DNA from: Balanoglossus misakiensis
Taxonomy: Eukaryota > Hemichordata
Direction of reading: 5' to 3'
DNA length: 64,000 nt
Assembly (NCBI GenBank): GCA_040954595.2
Contig: CM082577.2
Coordinates: 11,842,001-11,906,000, forward strand
Position numbers and translations under genes: made by a program. How positions within the stretch are numbered: position 1 is the stretch's first letter; each line of letters starts with the position of its first letter. Of the stretch, positions 1 to 9,739 are shown piece after piece. Under the pieces are notes generated by a model that was given only the letters and a program-made list of their open reading frames with translations, had not been told where the DNA came from and made no database searches.

Positions 1-300
1 CCCAGGATATATTGCTAGACATGCTGAGACTTGATTGGAGAATAACTCCCAAATCTTTGACCTGGTTTAATTACCCCTTTTAAGGAAGGAATATGCAATA
101 CAGTAATTAAAATTAATGAAAGATTTCTTGTTGGTAATAATAATAGAGAAACATTTTTGAACATTCAAATCAAGTTTCCTCACCAAATCTCGACTCTGTT
201 AATGTCATCTTGGAGTTTTAAACATTCTGATCATTTGTTAATGTGTCTAAAGATTTGTGCATCATCTGCATACCGGTATAACAGACATTTAGAATTTGAA
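1..300 (-). pseudogene. LINE reverse-transcriptase fragment (Jockey/CR1-type)
   Basis: The minus strand reads a reverse-transcriptase palm segment. A YADDA box lies near 250-280. It is followed by the C-x2-LQDDIN-x2-E-x-W pattern and then VKDLGVIL near 50-65, which is the usual order after the catalytic Asp pair in non-LTR retrotransposons. Stop codons interrupt the frame, so the piece is dead. Parallel copies lie at 3865-3995 and 7640-7925. The plus-strand text at 1-110 is nearly identical to 3870-3980. Family assignment rests on motif order only; Jockey, CR1 and L2 cannot be separated from this piece. Confidence 0.75.
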
Positions 301-351
301 CAAATCACAAATGTTTGGTAAATCATATAATTATGTAATTAGTATACTTAC

Positions 352-479
352 TGGCTGGTCAATGTTTCTTTGTGATTTTATATCCTGTATTGACAATACT
401 TGAATTGATGGAGGAAGAGCGCGAGTAAACGGCAATGCCCTGTCAATGGGTTTGATGTAACTCAGGTCTGAATGTCCCC
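352..479 (-). CDS. Recurring exon E, copy 1 (unknown protein)
   Basis: A 128-bp stretch with clean splice signals: TTTTGACAG before base 479 and GTAAGTATAC after base 352. It encodes a peptide with YIKPIDRALPF and SIQVLSIQDIKSQ. Near-identical exons occur at 7972-8105 and 8919-9030. In all three cases the LINE fragment begins just downstream of the splice donor. No domain is recognised. It may be an internal exon of a mobile-element gene copied together with the LINE. Confidence 0.5.
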
Positions 480-499
480 CTGTCAAAATCAAAATCGTT

Positions 500-545
500 G
501 TGGAGTGCGTTTTTAAGAATTAAATGTTATTATTATTATTATTAT
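500..545 (+). repeat. LINE 3' tail with (ATT)n
   Basis: The text TGGAGTGCGTTTTTAAGAAT followed by ATT repeats matches the tail at about 56910-56948. There it follows a plus-strand LINE C-terminus. It is therefore the 3' end of a 5'-truncated plus-strand LINE insertion that cuts into the Merlin fragment beside it. Confidence 0.6.
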
Positions 546-840
546 AATTGTTGATACGCGGCACATTGATCAGAGTGGATAATGGATCCGGGTACAACAA
601 CATCTTCGATGATCGGTAGTAGTGTCGCTGCATCACGCCTTTCCACCATCTGCATGAAGCCAATCGCGGGTTGATAAAACCGGTCCACCATTCCGAACGT
701 ACCCTTCTCTCTTGTGTCGGGGATTGTCCGAGATAATGCTTGTGGCAAAACAGACTTTCATCAATCTTAATCACAGTGCCCGGGCCGCCTATATGGAAGT
801 TTTCACTATGTTTCCGGGCACAAAATGGAACACTCAGCAG
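546..840 (-). pseudogene. Merlin (IS1595/ISXO2-like) transposase fragment, copy 1
   Basis: Minus-strand frames carry two hallmark blocks of the IS1595/Merlin DDE transposase. The first is IGGPGTVIKIDESLF (first catalytic Asp, about 740-800). The second is FGMVDR...DAATLLPII...IIHSDQCAAY (second Asp, about 550-690). A frameshift separates the blocks, and the 3' end is cut by the LINE tail at 545. A second copy of the first block lies at 4005-4135. Confidence 0.7.
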
Positions 841-2166
841 TTAAGTATACCAAATGTGAACATTTGCTGACTGACCGGTTTCTTAATTGCCAAGAAACGG
901 CTAGCCATCTTTGTGCTCCTTATCCTTTTTTATTGATCTGGTTTTCTGGCTGTTCAGTGATTTTAGCCCGTGATTTCAATGTTTGATTGAAACAAGAAAA
1001 GCTGAACGAAAGCCCTACATAGTCCTGGCCAACGTCGTCTCGCCAACCTTTAACCTTATACAGCCTTACATGTCCAGATGGCTGCCTTCGACAGCAGAAC
1101 TATGTTCGTCTGCTGCCCATAATCTGACCCGGTTTTTCACAAAACTGGCAGGTCTTCCTTCCTCGACCGCTTATCCTATTAATGTCTGAAAACTCCATCT
1201 TTAAATACTTCATTTTCCGTTTGCATTGGTCTGGGCTACGAAAACCCTGCTTAGACAAACGCTGTGAGATATTAATGATGTATGCAATTCTATCTCTCGA
1301 TGTTCTGTCAAATTTTTGACGTCTTCGTTCCAAATCGCTAGAAGACACTTGAAGGAGACACCAGTTCGAGGATTGCTGGGACTGGTTCTGTGTGGTCCTG
1401 TACATGTCCAAAATCAACAGTTTCTATAATCTCAGTTCTATTAGAGAGAAGGAAAAACTTGAATAGACAAGTAATAAATACATTTCACATATCAAATTAT
1501 TCCAATTCAACAATAATACGGATGCCTGTGGGTATGACATCTTGTTGTCAGCAAAGCCCTGAAGTTTCCAACATGCCAGATTAATTGATGGTTGACATTG
1601 TTCTCTTCCATAAATGCCCTGGTACTTTTACTGACATGTCATGGGTCGATGTCCTGCTGGAATCTGTGGGATGTCGGGACGTGTGTTTTCAATTGATGAA
1701 TGGTAGTAGATGTGTCTCCAGTATCTTCTGGTAAAATTTGCTGTCCATTATGCCTGTAAAGATGCAGATTGCTAATTAGCCCGTCTCTTGAAAAAGCCGA
1801 TTGCTCACCTTTAGAGTTATAAAGGATACTAGTCGAAGGTTTCGGTTAAGTTTGTAGATCTCTTGGAGTTTGTAGATAAAGCGTGTTGCTCGTCTCTGCT
1901 CCTCGAAGGTAGTAAGAGAAAACCATATTCGCCCAAAAGGGTGGGTAGGTTCGATGACGTCATTGTGGGTCGTGTGCAGATCCACAACAAGACCAACGAA
2001 AGGAAACTGCAACAACATGATTCTGTTTACTTTTTCTTCTGGAAAACCCCTCTTCTCTGAGCCCGTTGTTTTGATGTGAACGGTCTTTGCCCCGATGTGT
2101 TCAAGTGTGTGGTTACAAGGCATGTCGAATCGCAGGGGTGTTTCATCCATATTGTAGATGGTAGTT
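716..2166. repeat. Segmental duplicate, left copy
   Basis: This interval is repeated in the same orientation at 4004-5632 with high identity and small indels. It carries the start of the Merlin transposase, a Myb/SANT-like domain and the DDE start of a Tigger element. The right copy has about 75 extra bases near 5335-5460 and lacks the palindromic insert found at 2169-2272 in the left one. Confidence 0.8.
1100..1417 (-). pseudogene. Myb/SANT-like DNA-binding domain protein, copy 1
   Basis: A 105-codon minus-strand frame with the trihelix/Myb-SANT signature: a basic helix, then GFRSPDQCKRKMKYLKMEF, then GRGRKTCQF and a terminal IMGSR. This pattern is typical of Myb/SANT-like proteins encoded by Harbinger-type and similar animal transposons, where the domain binds element ends. 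No adjoining transposase of that class is visible. The duplicate at 4396-4710 differs by an in-frame loss of one residue. Either could be a domain exon or a relic. Confidence 0.65.
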
Positions 2167-2740
2167 TAGCTCTGTGTGGCAGGGCTGTGTTGTTACGGCA
2201 AGCCCTCCACCCTCCACCCATCCACTGTGGGTGGAGGGCTCGCCATAACAACACAGCCCTGCCACACAGAGCTAGTGGTAGTTGTGCATCTCTCGGAGTT
2301 GTATGATGTATCTGTGGAAATGCTGTCATCTTTTCCTCGAAATCTTTCGGTAGTTTCTGACCGATAGATGTCTTCCCGCGCTTTGACAGTCCGTGGCGAC
2401 GCTTGAAACTCTGCAGCCAGCCGTCAGACGCCTTGAATCGGTACCGTTCGTAGCGCCTGACGCTGGAGCTGCTTCCCGGTGACACCATTGCCATTCTTCC
2501 GATGAGTGTCGACCCACTTCAGCAGTTGATCATCCAGGGTGACGTCTTTCACTGGTCTGCCAGCTCCCTGCATTCGCTTCGCGGCTTTGGACGTGATGGC
2601 CAGTTGGTCTTTTTTCTTGAGCCAGTCTCTAACCCATTTTTTTCACTGATGCCAAAATGGTCAGCAGTCTTCCTGTTGCTACCAAACTCGCCTGTTCGAT
2701 TGTTCTTTCCGACGGGTCGGCATAATTAAGTTGAGTGTTG
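2030..2740 (-). pseudogene. Tigger/pogo transposase, 5' half, copy 1
   Basis: On the minus strand the region reads an N-terminal helix-turn-helix part (about 2500-2724), the CENPB-type half (ASDGWLQSFKRRHGLSKRGK, about 2365-2425) and the opening of the DDE domain with MDETPLRFDMP at about 2115-2150, which supplies the first catalytic Asp. Frames shift several times, and a 104-bp palindrome sits between the CENPB part and the DDE box. The rest of the DDE domain is replaced by unrelated repeat. The element is non-functional. Confidence 0.8.
2169..2272. mobile_element. 104-bp palindromic MITE-like insert
   Basis: Two arms of about 44 bp, with two mismatches, form a near-perfect hairpin. They start GCTCTGTGTGGCAGGGCTG and meet at a short loop near 2218. 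TA dinucleotides flank it at 2167-2168 and 2273-2274. The right duplicate lacks the insert. TA duplication is expected for Tc1/mariner/pogo-type non-autonomous elements, and the host here is itself a pogo-type element. Confidence 0.75.
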
Positions 2741-2865
2741 ATGAAACAAAGAGAAATGGCGAAAGAGGATTTGGCGATTGATTATTATAATTTATAACAG
2801 GTTCTCAATGTCTTCAATGTTGTATGAAGGTCCCATATGTTGCCTTCAATAGTACTGCTGGCTTT

Positions 2866-3635
2866 AATAGTACTGCCTTTATGATATATTTCATTAGGTA
2901 CAGCTGTTTGCCTTCTTTTGTAATCCTCTCAGTTTTAGTTGGTCCCTGTGTGATTTTTTCCAGGAGAGTTACCTAATAGATGGAGAATGTACCAGTACAG
3001 TTAAATAACATAAGCAGATTTGCTGGTGAAGTTTAATGATAAAAACGCCATTGTTGTCGCGTTGGAAATTTAAAAACAGAGCAAAGAGCTTCATACTGAT
3101 CAGTATAGTATGAAGTATTGGTAATAGTACTGCCTTTATGATATATTTCATTAGGTACAGCTGTTTGCCTTCTTTTGTAATCCTCTCAGTTTTAGTTGGT
3201 CCCTGTGTGATTTTTTCCAGGAGAGTTACCTAATAGATGGAGAATGTACCGGTACAGTTAAATAACATAAGCAGATTTGCTGGTGAAGTTTAATGATAAA
3301 AACGCCATTGTTGTCGCGTTGGAAATTTAAAAACAGAGCAAAGAGCTTCATACTGATCAGTATAGTATGAAGTATTGGTAATAGTACTGCCTTTATGATA
3401 TATTTCATTAGGTACAGCTGTTTGCCTTCTTTTGTAATCCTCTCAGTTTTAGTTGGTCCCTGTGTGATTTTTTCCAGGAGAGTTAACTAATAGATAGAGA
3501 ATGTACCGGTACAGTTAAATAACATAAGCAGATTTGCTGGTGAAGTTTAATGATAAAAACGCCATTGTTGTCGCGTTGGAAATTTAAAAACAGAGCAAAG
3601 AGCTTCATACTGATCAGTATAGTATGAAGTATTGG
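2866..3635 (-). repeat. 257-bp tandem triplication of a LINE C-terminus
   Basis: Three head-to-tail copies start at 2866, 3123 and 3380, exactly 257 bp apart and differing at a handful of bases. On the minus strand each unit continues the reverse-transcriptase C-terminal tail (QYEALCSVFKFP, then LFN-x-TGT). A related single copy lies at 7262-7428, so the unit arose by tandem duplication inside a LINE fragment. Confidence 0.85.
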
Positions 3636-3995
3636 TCTTCAAAACACAGGTATTTTACAAATTTCCTTTGGACACTCTCTAACGTTGATATGCGAGACTT
3701 AATTTGCCATGGATTCCACACAACAGAACAATATTCCCACACAACAGAACAATATTCAAGACCACTTCTTGCAAGAGATAAGTAAAGTGTTCCTAAAGTC
3801 CACCCTTGATTAAAATTTTGGAATTGCTTTTTAAAAACCCCAACATTCTAAAAGCATTAATAACAATGCAGGATATATTGCTAGACATGCTGAGACTTGA
3901 TTGGAGAATAACTCCCAAATCTTTGACCTGGTTTAATTACCCCTTTTAAGGAAGGAATATGCAATACAGTAATTAAAATTAATGAAAGATTTCTT
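3636..3995 (-). pseudogene. LINE reverse-transcriptase C-terminal fragment
   Basis: Minus-strand frames read LEYCSVVWNPWQ, then RISTLESVQRKFVKYL, the conserved block that follows the thumb in Jockey/CR1/I-type LINEs, preceded by VKDLGVILQSSLS. A 20-bp local duplication (acacaacagaacaatattc, about 3719-3755) disturbs the frame. The fragment joins the Merlin copy at about 4004. Confidence 0.75.
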
Positions 3996-4003
3996 GTTGG
4001 TAA

Positions 4004-5632
4004 TTGTCGGGGATTGTCCGAGATAATGCTTGCACTTGTGGCAAAACAGACTTTCATCAATCTTAATCACAGTGCCCGGGCCGCCTATATGGAAGTTTTC
4101 ACTATGTTTCCGGGCACAAAATGGAACACTCGGCAGTTAAGTATACCAAATGTGAACATTTGCTGACTGACCGGTTTCTTAATTGCCAAGAAACAGCTAG
4201 CCATCTATGTGCTCCTTATCCTTTTTTATTGATCTGGTTTTCTGGCTGTTCAGTGATTTTAGCCCGTGATTTCAATGTTTGATTGAGACGAGAAAAGCTG
4301 AACGAAAGCCCTACATAGTCCTGGCCAACATCGTCTCGCCAACCTTTAACCTTATACAGCCTTACATGTCCAGATGGCTGCCTTCGACAGCAGAACTATG
4401 TTCGTCTGCTGCCCATAATCTGACCCGGTTCTTCATTAAACTGGCAGGTCTTCCTTCCTCGACCGCTTATCCTATTAATGTCTGAAAACTCCATCTTTAA
4501 ATACTTCATTTTCCGTGTGCATTGGTCTGGGCTACGAAAACCCTGCTTAGACAAACGCTGTGAGATAATGCTGTACGCAATTCTATCTCTCGATGTTCTG
4601 TCAAATTTCTGACGTCTTCGTTCCAAATCGCTAGAAGACACTTGAAGGAGACACCAGTTCGATGATTGCTGGGACTGGTTCTGTGTGGTCCTGTACATGT
4701 CCAAAATCAACAGTTTCTATAATCTCAGTTCTATTAGAGAGAAGGAAAAACTTGAATAGACAAGTAATAAATACATTTCACATATCAAATTATTCCAATT
4801 CAACAATAATACGGATGCCTGTGGGTATGACATCTTGTTGTCAGCAAAGCCCTGAAGTTTCCAACATGCCAGATTAATTGATGGTTGATATTGTTCTCTT
4901 CTATAAATGCCCTCTTGTACTTTTGCTGACATGTTAGGAGTCATATGTCCTGCTGGAATCTGGTGAGTCGGAAAGTTTGTTTTGATGAATGGTAGTAAAT
5001 GTGTCTCCAGTATCTTCTGGTAAAATTCGCTATTTATAATGCCTGTAAAGATGCAGATTGCTAATTAGCCCCTCTCTTGAAAATTTGCCGCCAACAAATA
5101 GACTGTTGTGAAAGCTGATTGCTCACCTTTAATAGAGTTATAAAGGATACTAGTCGAAGGTTTCGGTTAAGTTTGTAGATCTCTTGGAGTTTGTAGATAA
5201 AGCGTGTTGCTCGTCTCTGCTCCTCGAAGGTAGTAAGAGAAAACCATATTCGCCCAAAAGGGTGGGTAGGTTCGATGACGTCATTGTGGGTCGTGTGCAG
5301 ATCCACAACAAGACCAACGAAAGGAAATTGCAACAACGTACAATATGAGTACTTGCAGCCACAATAGTACTGATATGTCAGCAATTTTCATACTGATGAT
5401 TATTTTCACAGAGATGTGAACTATTACTTATCTTTTGTTAAAATACTTTTTTCCACCTACATGTACCTATGATTCTGTTTACTTTTTCTTCTGGAAACCC
5501 CTCTTCTCTGAGCCCGTTGTTTTGATGTGAACGGTCTTTGCCCCGATGTGTTCAAGTGTGTGGTTACAAGGCATGTCGAATCGCAGGGGTGTTTCATCCA
5601 TGTTGTAGATGTCTGACAGGTGGTAGTTTAGG
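4004..5632. repeat. Segmental duplicate, right copy
   Basis: Same-orientation copy of 716-2166. It includes a truncated Merlin transposase start (about 4005-4135, IDESLFCHKCK), a Myb/SANT-like frame and a Tigger DDE start at about 5490-5611 (MDETPLRFDMP). An AT-rich stretch at 5335-5460 is absent from the left copy. Confidence 0.8.
4396..4710 (-). pseudogene. Myb/SANT-like DNA-binding domain protein, copy 2
   Basis: A 104-codon minus frame almost identical to the one at 1100-1417, including the RSPDQC and GRGRKTC blocks. The Cys of CQFC is replaced by Asn here. The matching flanks show it was copied with its surroundings rather than inserted separately. Confidence 0.65.
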
Positions 5633-5860
5633 GGTACGCATCAGCACCAAGCACCAGTAAGAAGATTCAAGATGCACTTAAAGGACACTAATAGATACAA
5701 CACTTGAAGGAGACATGATGATTGTAATGCATTTTGATAATTTATTGACACTGAAAGTATAGTACAAAAACAAGTAAATACAAAAAAAAATACACATGAA
5801 ATGAAATGAATGATGAATATAATTACTAACAAGAAAACAGACATATGAAGTTACATAAAA
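5633..5860. other. AT-rich interval without a recognisable gene
   Basis: No conserved coding block is visible on either strand; open frames are short and hydrophobic by AT bias. Confidence 0.5.
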
Positions 5861-5861
5861 G

Positions 5862-6217
5862 TTACATATTGTCCACGACCCACTGTAAAGTGCCTTCCAA
5901 CTTGGCGAGATTACAGGTGTCTTTCAAAATACTAAAATTATCAACTAAAAACTGAAGGATAAAATTGACAGAATCTTCATCTAAAGCTAAAACTGCACAA
6001 TGCTTCTCGTGCTGTTGTGGCTGCTGATATTTGAATAGGAGCATGTCAGCTGGGTTGGTCATCCTTCACAAAGGTGAAGGCTGACATGTTCTCACATACT
6101 CGTCCAGCTCACTGCTCCTCTTCAGGGCCATCAACTTTTTCTCTATTCTTGTAGTTTCCTGTTGCCGACTCTTCTCGCTTCTCTTTTTCTTCCTCTTCGA
6201 AGTTCTTGTTTCTAACC
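5862..6217 (-). pseudogene. Last-exon-like segment, basic then acidic
   Basis: A splice acceptor TATTTTCTCAG precedes base 6217. The frame runs through a lysine/arginine-rich stretch (TSKRKKKRSEKSRQQ) to a TGA at 6066-6068. It then continues in the same frame from MTNPADMLL to a stop near 5862, with a helical acidic tail. The in-frame TGA makes it a probable relic. Such basic coiled tails are common after Myb/SANT-like domains, but no homologous family was recognised. Confidence 0.4.
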
Positions 6218-6219
6218 CT

Positions 6220-6940
6220 GAGAAAATATAGTAGGATAGTGGGTGAAATATAAAGATTTAGTTACAAAAAAGAAAAATGTGGTTAGTATTCCTTGCCTAT
6301 ATAGCCTCAGCATTATTATTGCTGATAAAATCCACTAAAATTGAAAAATGTGTTCAAAGATTGTACAGTTTCAAAGCTATAGTGTCTCCTGAAAAACACA
6401 TTAGCCTACATTTGGTCCATCATTTGCGCTGAGTTTAGTCGTGTTATTCCTTACATGCGATCATGTCGCAACCACCGAGACTACAAGTTTATAAAATTTG
6501 CTACATGTACTTGTGCCAGGCTACCACAATCATCCGATTTCAATTTATTTCTTACTAACTTATGACAATGATATAATCGCTTGGAGGGGAGACCTCATCT
6601 TCATTCTAGTTCTCTTCAAAGACACGCTCCTAGATAATTCGGCTTTAATACTGTTAGCAGTGGTCGCGTACTTCTTCCATTTTGTTAGTTTTATTTTGCA
6701 CATGTGGCGCAAGATCTGTCTAGATTTTTCGCTATGACTCCTCCGCTAGATGTAGCCCCGGTGGTCGCCATTTTGTTATTGGATCCAGGGTGCACCGCTT
6801 GATTAGTCGAAGTTACATTTGAAAGAACTGACTAAATAAGCCAGTGAGCGAGGAGGAAAGAAGGAAAAACTGCTTCGAAAACTCTCATCACCATCATTAC
6901 ATTACACTCCCCACTCAGCTGTATGAGCTGATGACAGAAT
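6220..6940. other. Non-coding interval
   Basis: No supported gene. Short frames lack conserved motifs. Confidence 0.4.
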
Positions 6941-6942
6941 CG

Positions 6943-7152
6943 TCACATTTCTCTCTTGTTTTGCCACTTTAAAGCCAGCACGTTTCCTCTCCGCCGCCAT
7001 ATTACCTTTCCTTGTTTCAAGGTCCTCTTCAAGGCTTTGAGCATTTCCTTGTGGTTCCCACGGACAGTACCCGGCACAGTGACTGTATCAAATGATTTTG
7101 TGGTTGCATATTGGAATTTGTGAGAACTACCTGACTTCAATGTGGTATGCAA
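6943..7152 (-). pseudogene. piggyBac transposase fragment
   Basis: A 69-codon minus frame contains the block GTVRGNHKEM...LKQGKV...RRRGNVLALKWQNKREM. It matches the piggyBac DDE-domain stretch where a VR-x-N-R motif precedes a short basic segment and L-x-x-KW-x-D-K-R. The Asp normally before KR is Asn here. The frame stops where the STIH block would follow. A different piggyBac relic lies at 33603-34173. Confidence 0.75.
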
Positions 7153-7261
7153 ATCCCATATGTTTCCTTCAATAGTACTCCTTTTATCTGCAATGATGAA
7201 CTTCGTGAGGGAAAGCTGTTTACCTTCTTTTGTGTTACTTTCTGTTTTTGATGGTCCCTGT

Positions 7262-7960
7262 ATGATTGTTTTCCAGGTGAGTTACCTAATAGATGGAGAA
7301 TGTACAGTTAAATAACATAAGCAGATTTGCTGGTGAAGTTTAATGATAAAAACGCCATTGTTGTCACGCTGGAAATTTAAAAACAGAGCAAAGAGCTTCA
7401 TACTGATCAGCATGGTATGAAGTATTGGTCTTCAAAACACAGGTATTTTACAAATTTCCTTTGGACACTCTCTAACGTTGATATGCGAGACTTAATTTGC
7501 CATGGATTCCACACAAAAGAACAAAATTCAAGACCACTTCTTGCAATAGATAAGTAAAGTGTTCCTAAAGTCCACCCTTGATTAAAATTTTGGAATTGCT
7601 TTTTAAAAACCCCAACATTCTAAAAGCATTAAAAAGCAATGTAGGATATATTGCTAGACATGCTGAGACTTGATTGGAGAATAACTCCCAAATCTTTGAC
7701 CTGGTTTATTTACCCCTTTTAAGGAAGGAATCTGCAATACAGTAATTAAAATTAATGAAAGATTTCTTGTTGGTAATAGAAATAGAGAAACATTTTTGAA
7801 CATTCAAATCAAGTTTCCTCCCCAAACCTTGACTCGGTTAATGTCATCTTGGAGTTTTAAACATTCTGATCATTTGTTAATGTGTCTAAAGATTTGTGCA
7901 TCACCTGCATATAACAGACATTTAGAATTTGGACAACTGTTTGGTAAATCATATGTAATT
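7262..7960 (-). pseudogene. LINE reverse-transcriptase fragment, third copy
   Basis: Reads backwards from YAGDAQIF (about 7895-7915, second position Asp to Gly) through LQDDIN-like and VKDLGVI-like blocks to the SVWNPWQ/ESVQRKF block near 7430-7500 and the 257-bp tail unit at 7262-7428. It parallels 1-300 plus 2866-3995 and shows the undivided order of those pieces. Confidence 0.75.
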
Positions 7961-7971
7961 AGTATACTTAC

Positions 7972-8105
7972 TGGCTGGTCAATGTTTGTTTGTGATTTGA
8001 TCTCCTGTATTGACAATACTTCAATCGATATGGGAAGAGTGTGAGTAAACGGCAATGCGCTGTCAATGGGTTTGATGTAACTCAGGTTTGAATGGCAATG
8101 TCCTC
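7972..8105 (-). CDS. Recurring exon E, copy 2
   Basis: Acceptor TTTTGACAG before 8105 and donor GTAAGTATAC after 7972. The peptide contains LSYIKPIDSALPF and IEVLSIQEIKSQTN. It lies immediately downstream of the RecQ-like C-terminal frame, so it may belong to the same transcription unit. Confidence 0.5.
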
Positions 8106-8137
8106 CTGTCAAAATCAAAATAATTTTAAAAAGTCAC

Positions 8138-8862
8138 TAATGCGAACAAACACTAGTGTTTTGACAATACTGCTGCATAACATGTGCAACATTCCTATTT
8201 GATGCTACCATATCATTACTATTATAGTACTGAACTGCTCTGACTAAATTACCATCCCTGACTGTCTTGTATACCTGTTTCCTGTCAATAAAAACATTGT
8301 CACATGATGATTCTACCTGTGTGATATCTATGTTGAATTCATCTTCAGAACCCTCAATTTCTGAAACATCACTCTGCAGATCAGAATCAGATGCCTGCAG
8401 TACCTCCAAAATAATGTCCCAAACTCTATCAACATGTTCACCAGAGAAAAGGCAAAAACTTGACTGGAGCAAGGCTTTGTTCTCAATGAACTGGACATAT
8501 TTCACAATTTGTGATATTAATGCTCTTGAAAACCCAGTTACAATATCTGCCCCAATAAACATTTCATTCTCACTTCTCAAATTCACAGGAACATACTGTA
8601 TCATGACTGGAGCACAGGCACCTACATTGTAATGAACATACATCACAGCATGTGTGTAAAATAACATTGGAATTTGGGTTATCAACAAATGACTTGAGTA
8701 TAAACTCTCTCCTGCAGGAAGACTGGTTTTTACAGTAATCTTTCATCAATGTTGAAATTCTACTGTTTCTAAGGCAACCTGTATGACACTGGTCATAACA
8801 GTAGAATCCCTGCCAGCTCCTACCAGTCTCCTGCAGATAGTCATCTATATCATTTGGCATTT
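8138..8862 (-). pseudogene. RecQ-like helicase, motif VI and zinc-binding C-terminus
   Basis: Overlapping minus frames begin MPNDIDDYLQETGR, the helicase motif VI region of RecQ-type enzymes. They continue through CRREFILKSF and HTCCDVC...CRC, the cysteine pattern of the RecQ zinc-binding subdomain, then an acidic tail to a stop at 8137. The second arginine finger region reads SWQG instead of the usual AGRDG, and a frame change follows at about 8690. A LINE piece abuts the start at 8862. Upstream helicase exons at 11530-12091 may be the same gene. Confidence 0.65.
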
Positions 8863-8864
8863 AG

Positions 8865-9150
8865 AATTTGAACAACTGATTGGTAAATCATATATGTAAT
8901 TAGTATACATGTACTTACTGGCTGGTCAATGTTTGTTTGTGATTTTATATCCTGTATCGACAATACTTGAATTGATGGAGAAAGAGCGTGAGGAAACGGC
9001 AATGCGCTGTCAATAGGTTTGATGTAACATGACATGTGCAACATTCCTATTTGATGCTATATCAATACTATTATAGTACTGAACTGCTCTGACTAAATTA
9101 CCATCCCTGCCTGTCCTATATACCTGTCTCCCGGAAATAAAACTGTCCTT
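8865..9150 (-). repeat. Exon E copy 3 plus duplicated RecQ tail
   Basis: 8919-9030 repeats exon E (YIKPIDSALPF; donor GTAAGTACAT after 8919). 9030-9150 repeats the end of the RecQ-like tail found at 8150-8290. The order shows that the block [RecQ tail, exon E, LINE start] was duplicated in tandem. Confidence 0.65.
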
Positions 9151-9409
9151 GGCACCCCAATATTGATAAACAGCCTCACGCATGGACAATCTAAGCTACG
9201 GTGGCAAAAACAATTGACCCTGAGGAAAAGTGGAAAATTCATAAAGGAGGAAAGAATTTCAGATTTCATTGCATCTGTTTGTGGAGAGTGGTACTGATTA
9301 TTTAGTGAGAAATCATCGAGTACCCAATGATTGATTCTGATCCTTACCAAGAATTGGATCAAACAAGAATTAAGCATACCCACACCATTCCACTGAAAGA
9401 TAAATAAAA

Positions 9410-9729
9410 GTCAATGGAAAGTCCAACTATTTGTCCATTAAATCTTCTGCATGACTTGGGTCATGGTCAACAATTTTTTCCAGGAGCTCATTTTTCTCTT
9501 CTTCAGACATTGAGGCGATGTTAATTAGTTTGAGACTGAACATACTTTGAGTTGCCGTTTCCTTTCCTCAAGCTGTTGAAATGCTTCTTCGCCACTGCGA
9601 CCAAGTGGTCCTCCTGGTCTTCCTCTTCCCCTGGGCCTTTACCCCCTCCCCCTGCATCTGCCCCCTCTACCTCTATATGTAGTTGGTCTTGCAGTGTCCG
9701 TATCAGTTGAAGGTATTGAACCAGAACTC
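9410..9729 (-). pseudogene. Arg/Gly-rich exon with helical C-terminus
   Basis: Acceptor CATTCTTTTCAG precedes 9729. The frame opens SSGSIPSTDTDT, passes an RGRGGRCRGRG stretch, then GEEAFQQLEERKRQ. After a frameshift it ends with MSEEEKNELLEKIVDHDP and a stop near 9437. The tail resembles ends of several invertebrate mobile-element proteins, but the family is not certain. Confidence 0.4.
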
Positions 9730-9739
9730 TGAAAAGAAT

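Noticed and set aside
5641-5844. Hydrophobic minus frame resembling a membrane segment
   Set aside because: AT-rich text gives Phe/Ile/Leu-rich peptides by chance. No start context or homologous copy.
8267-8632. 121-codon plus-strand frame
   Set aside because: Complement of the RecQ-like C-terminal frame, which has recognisable helicase and Cys motifs on the minus strand.
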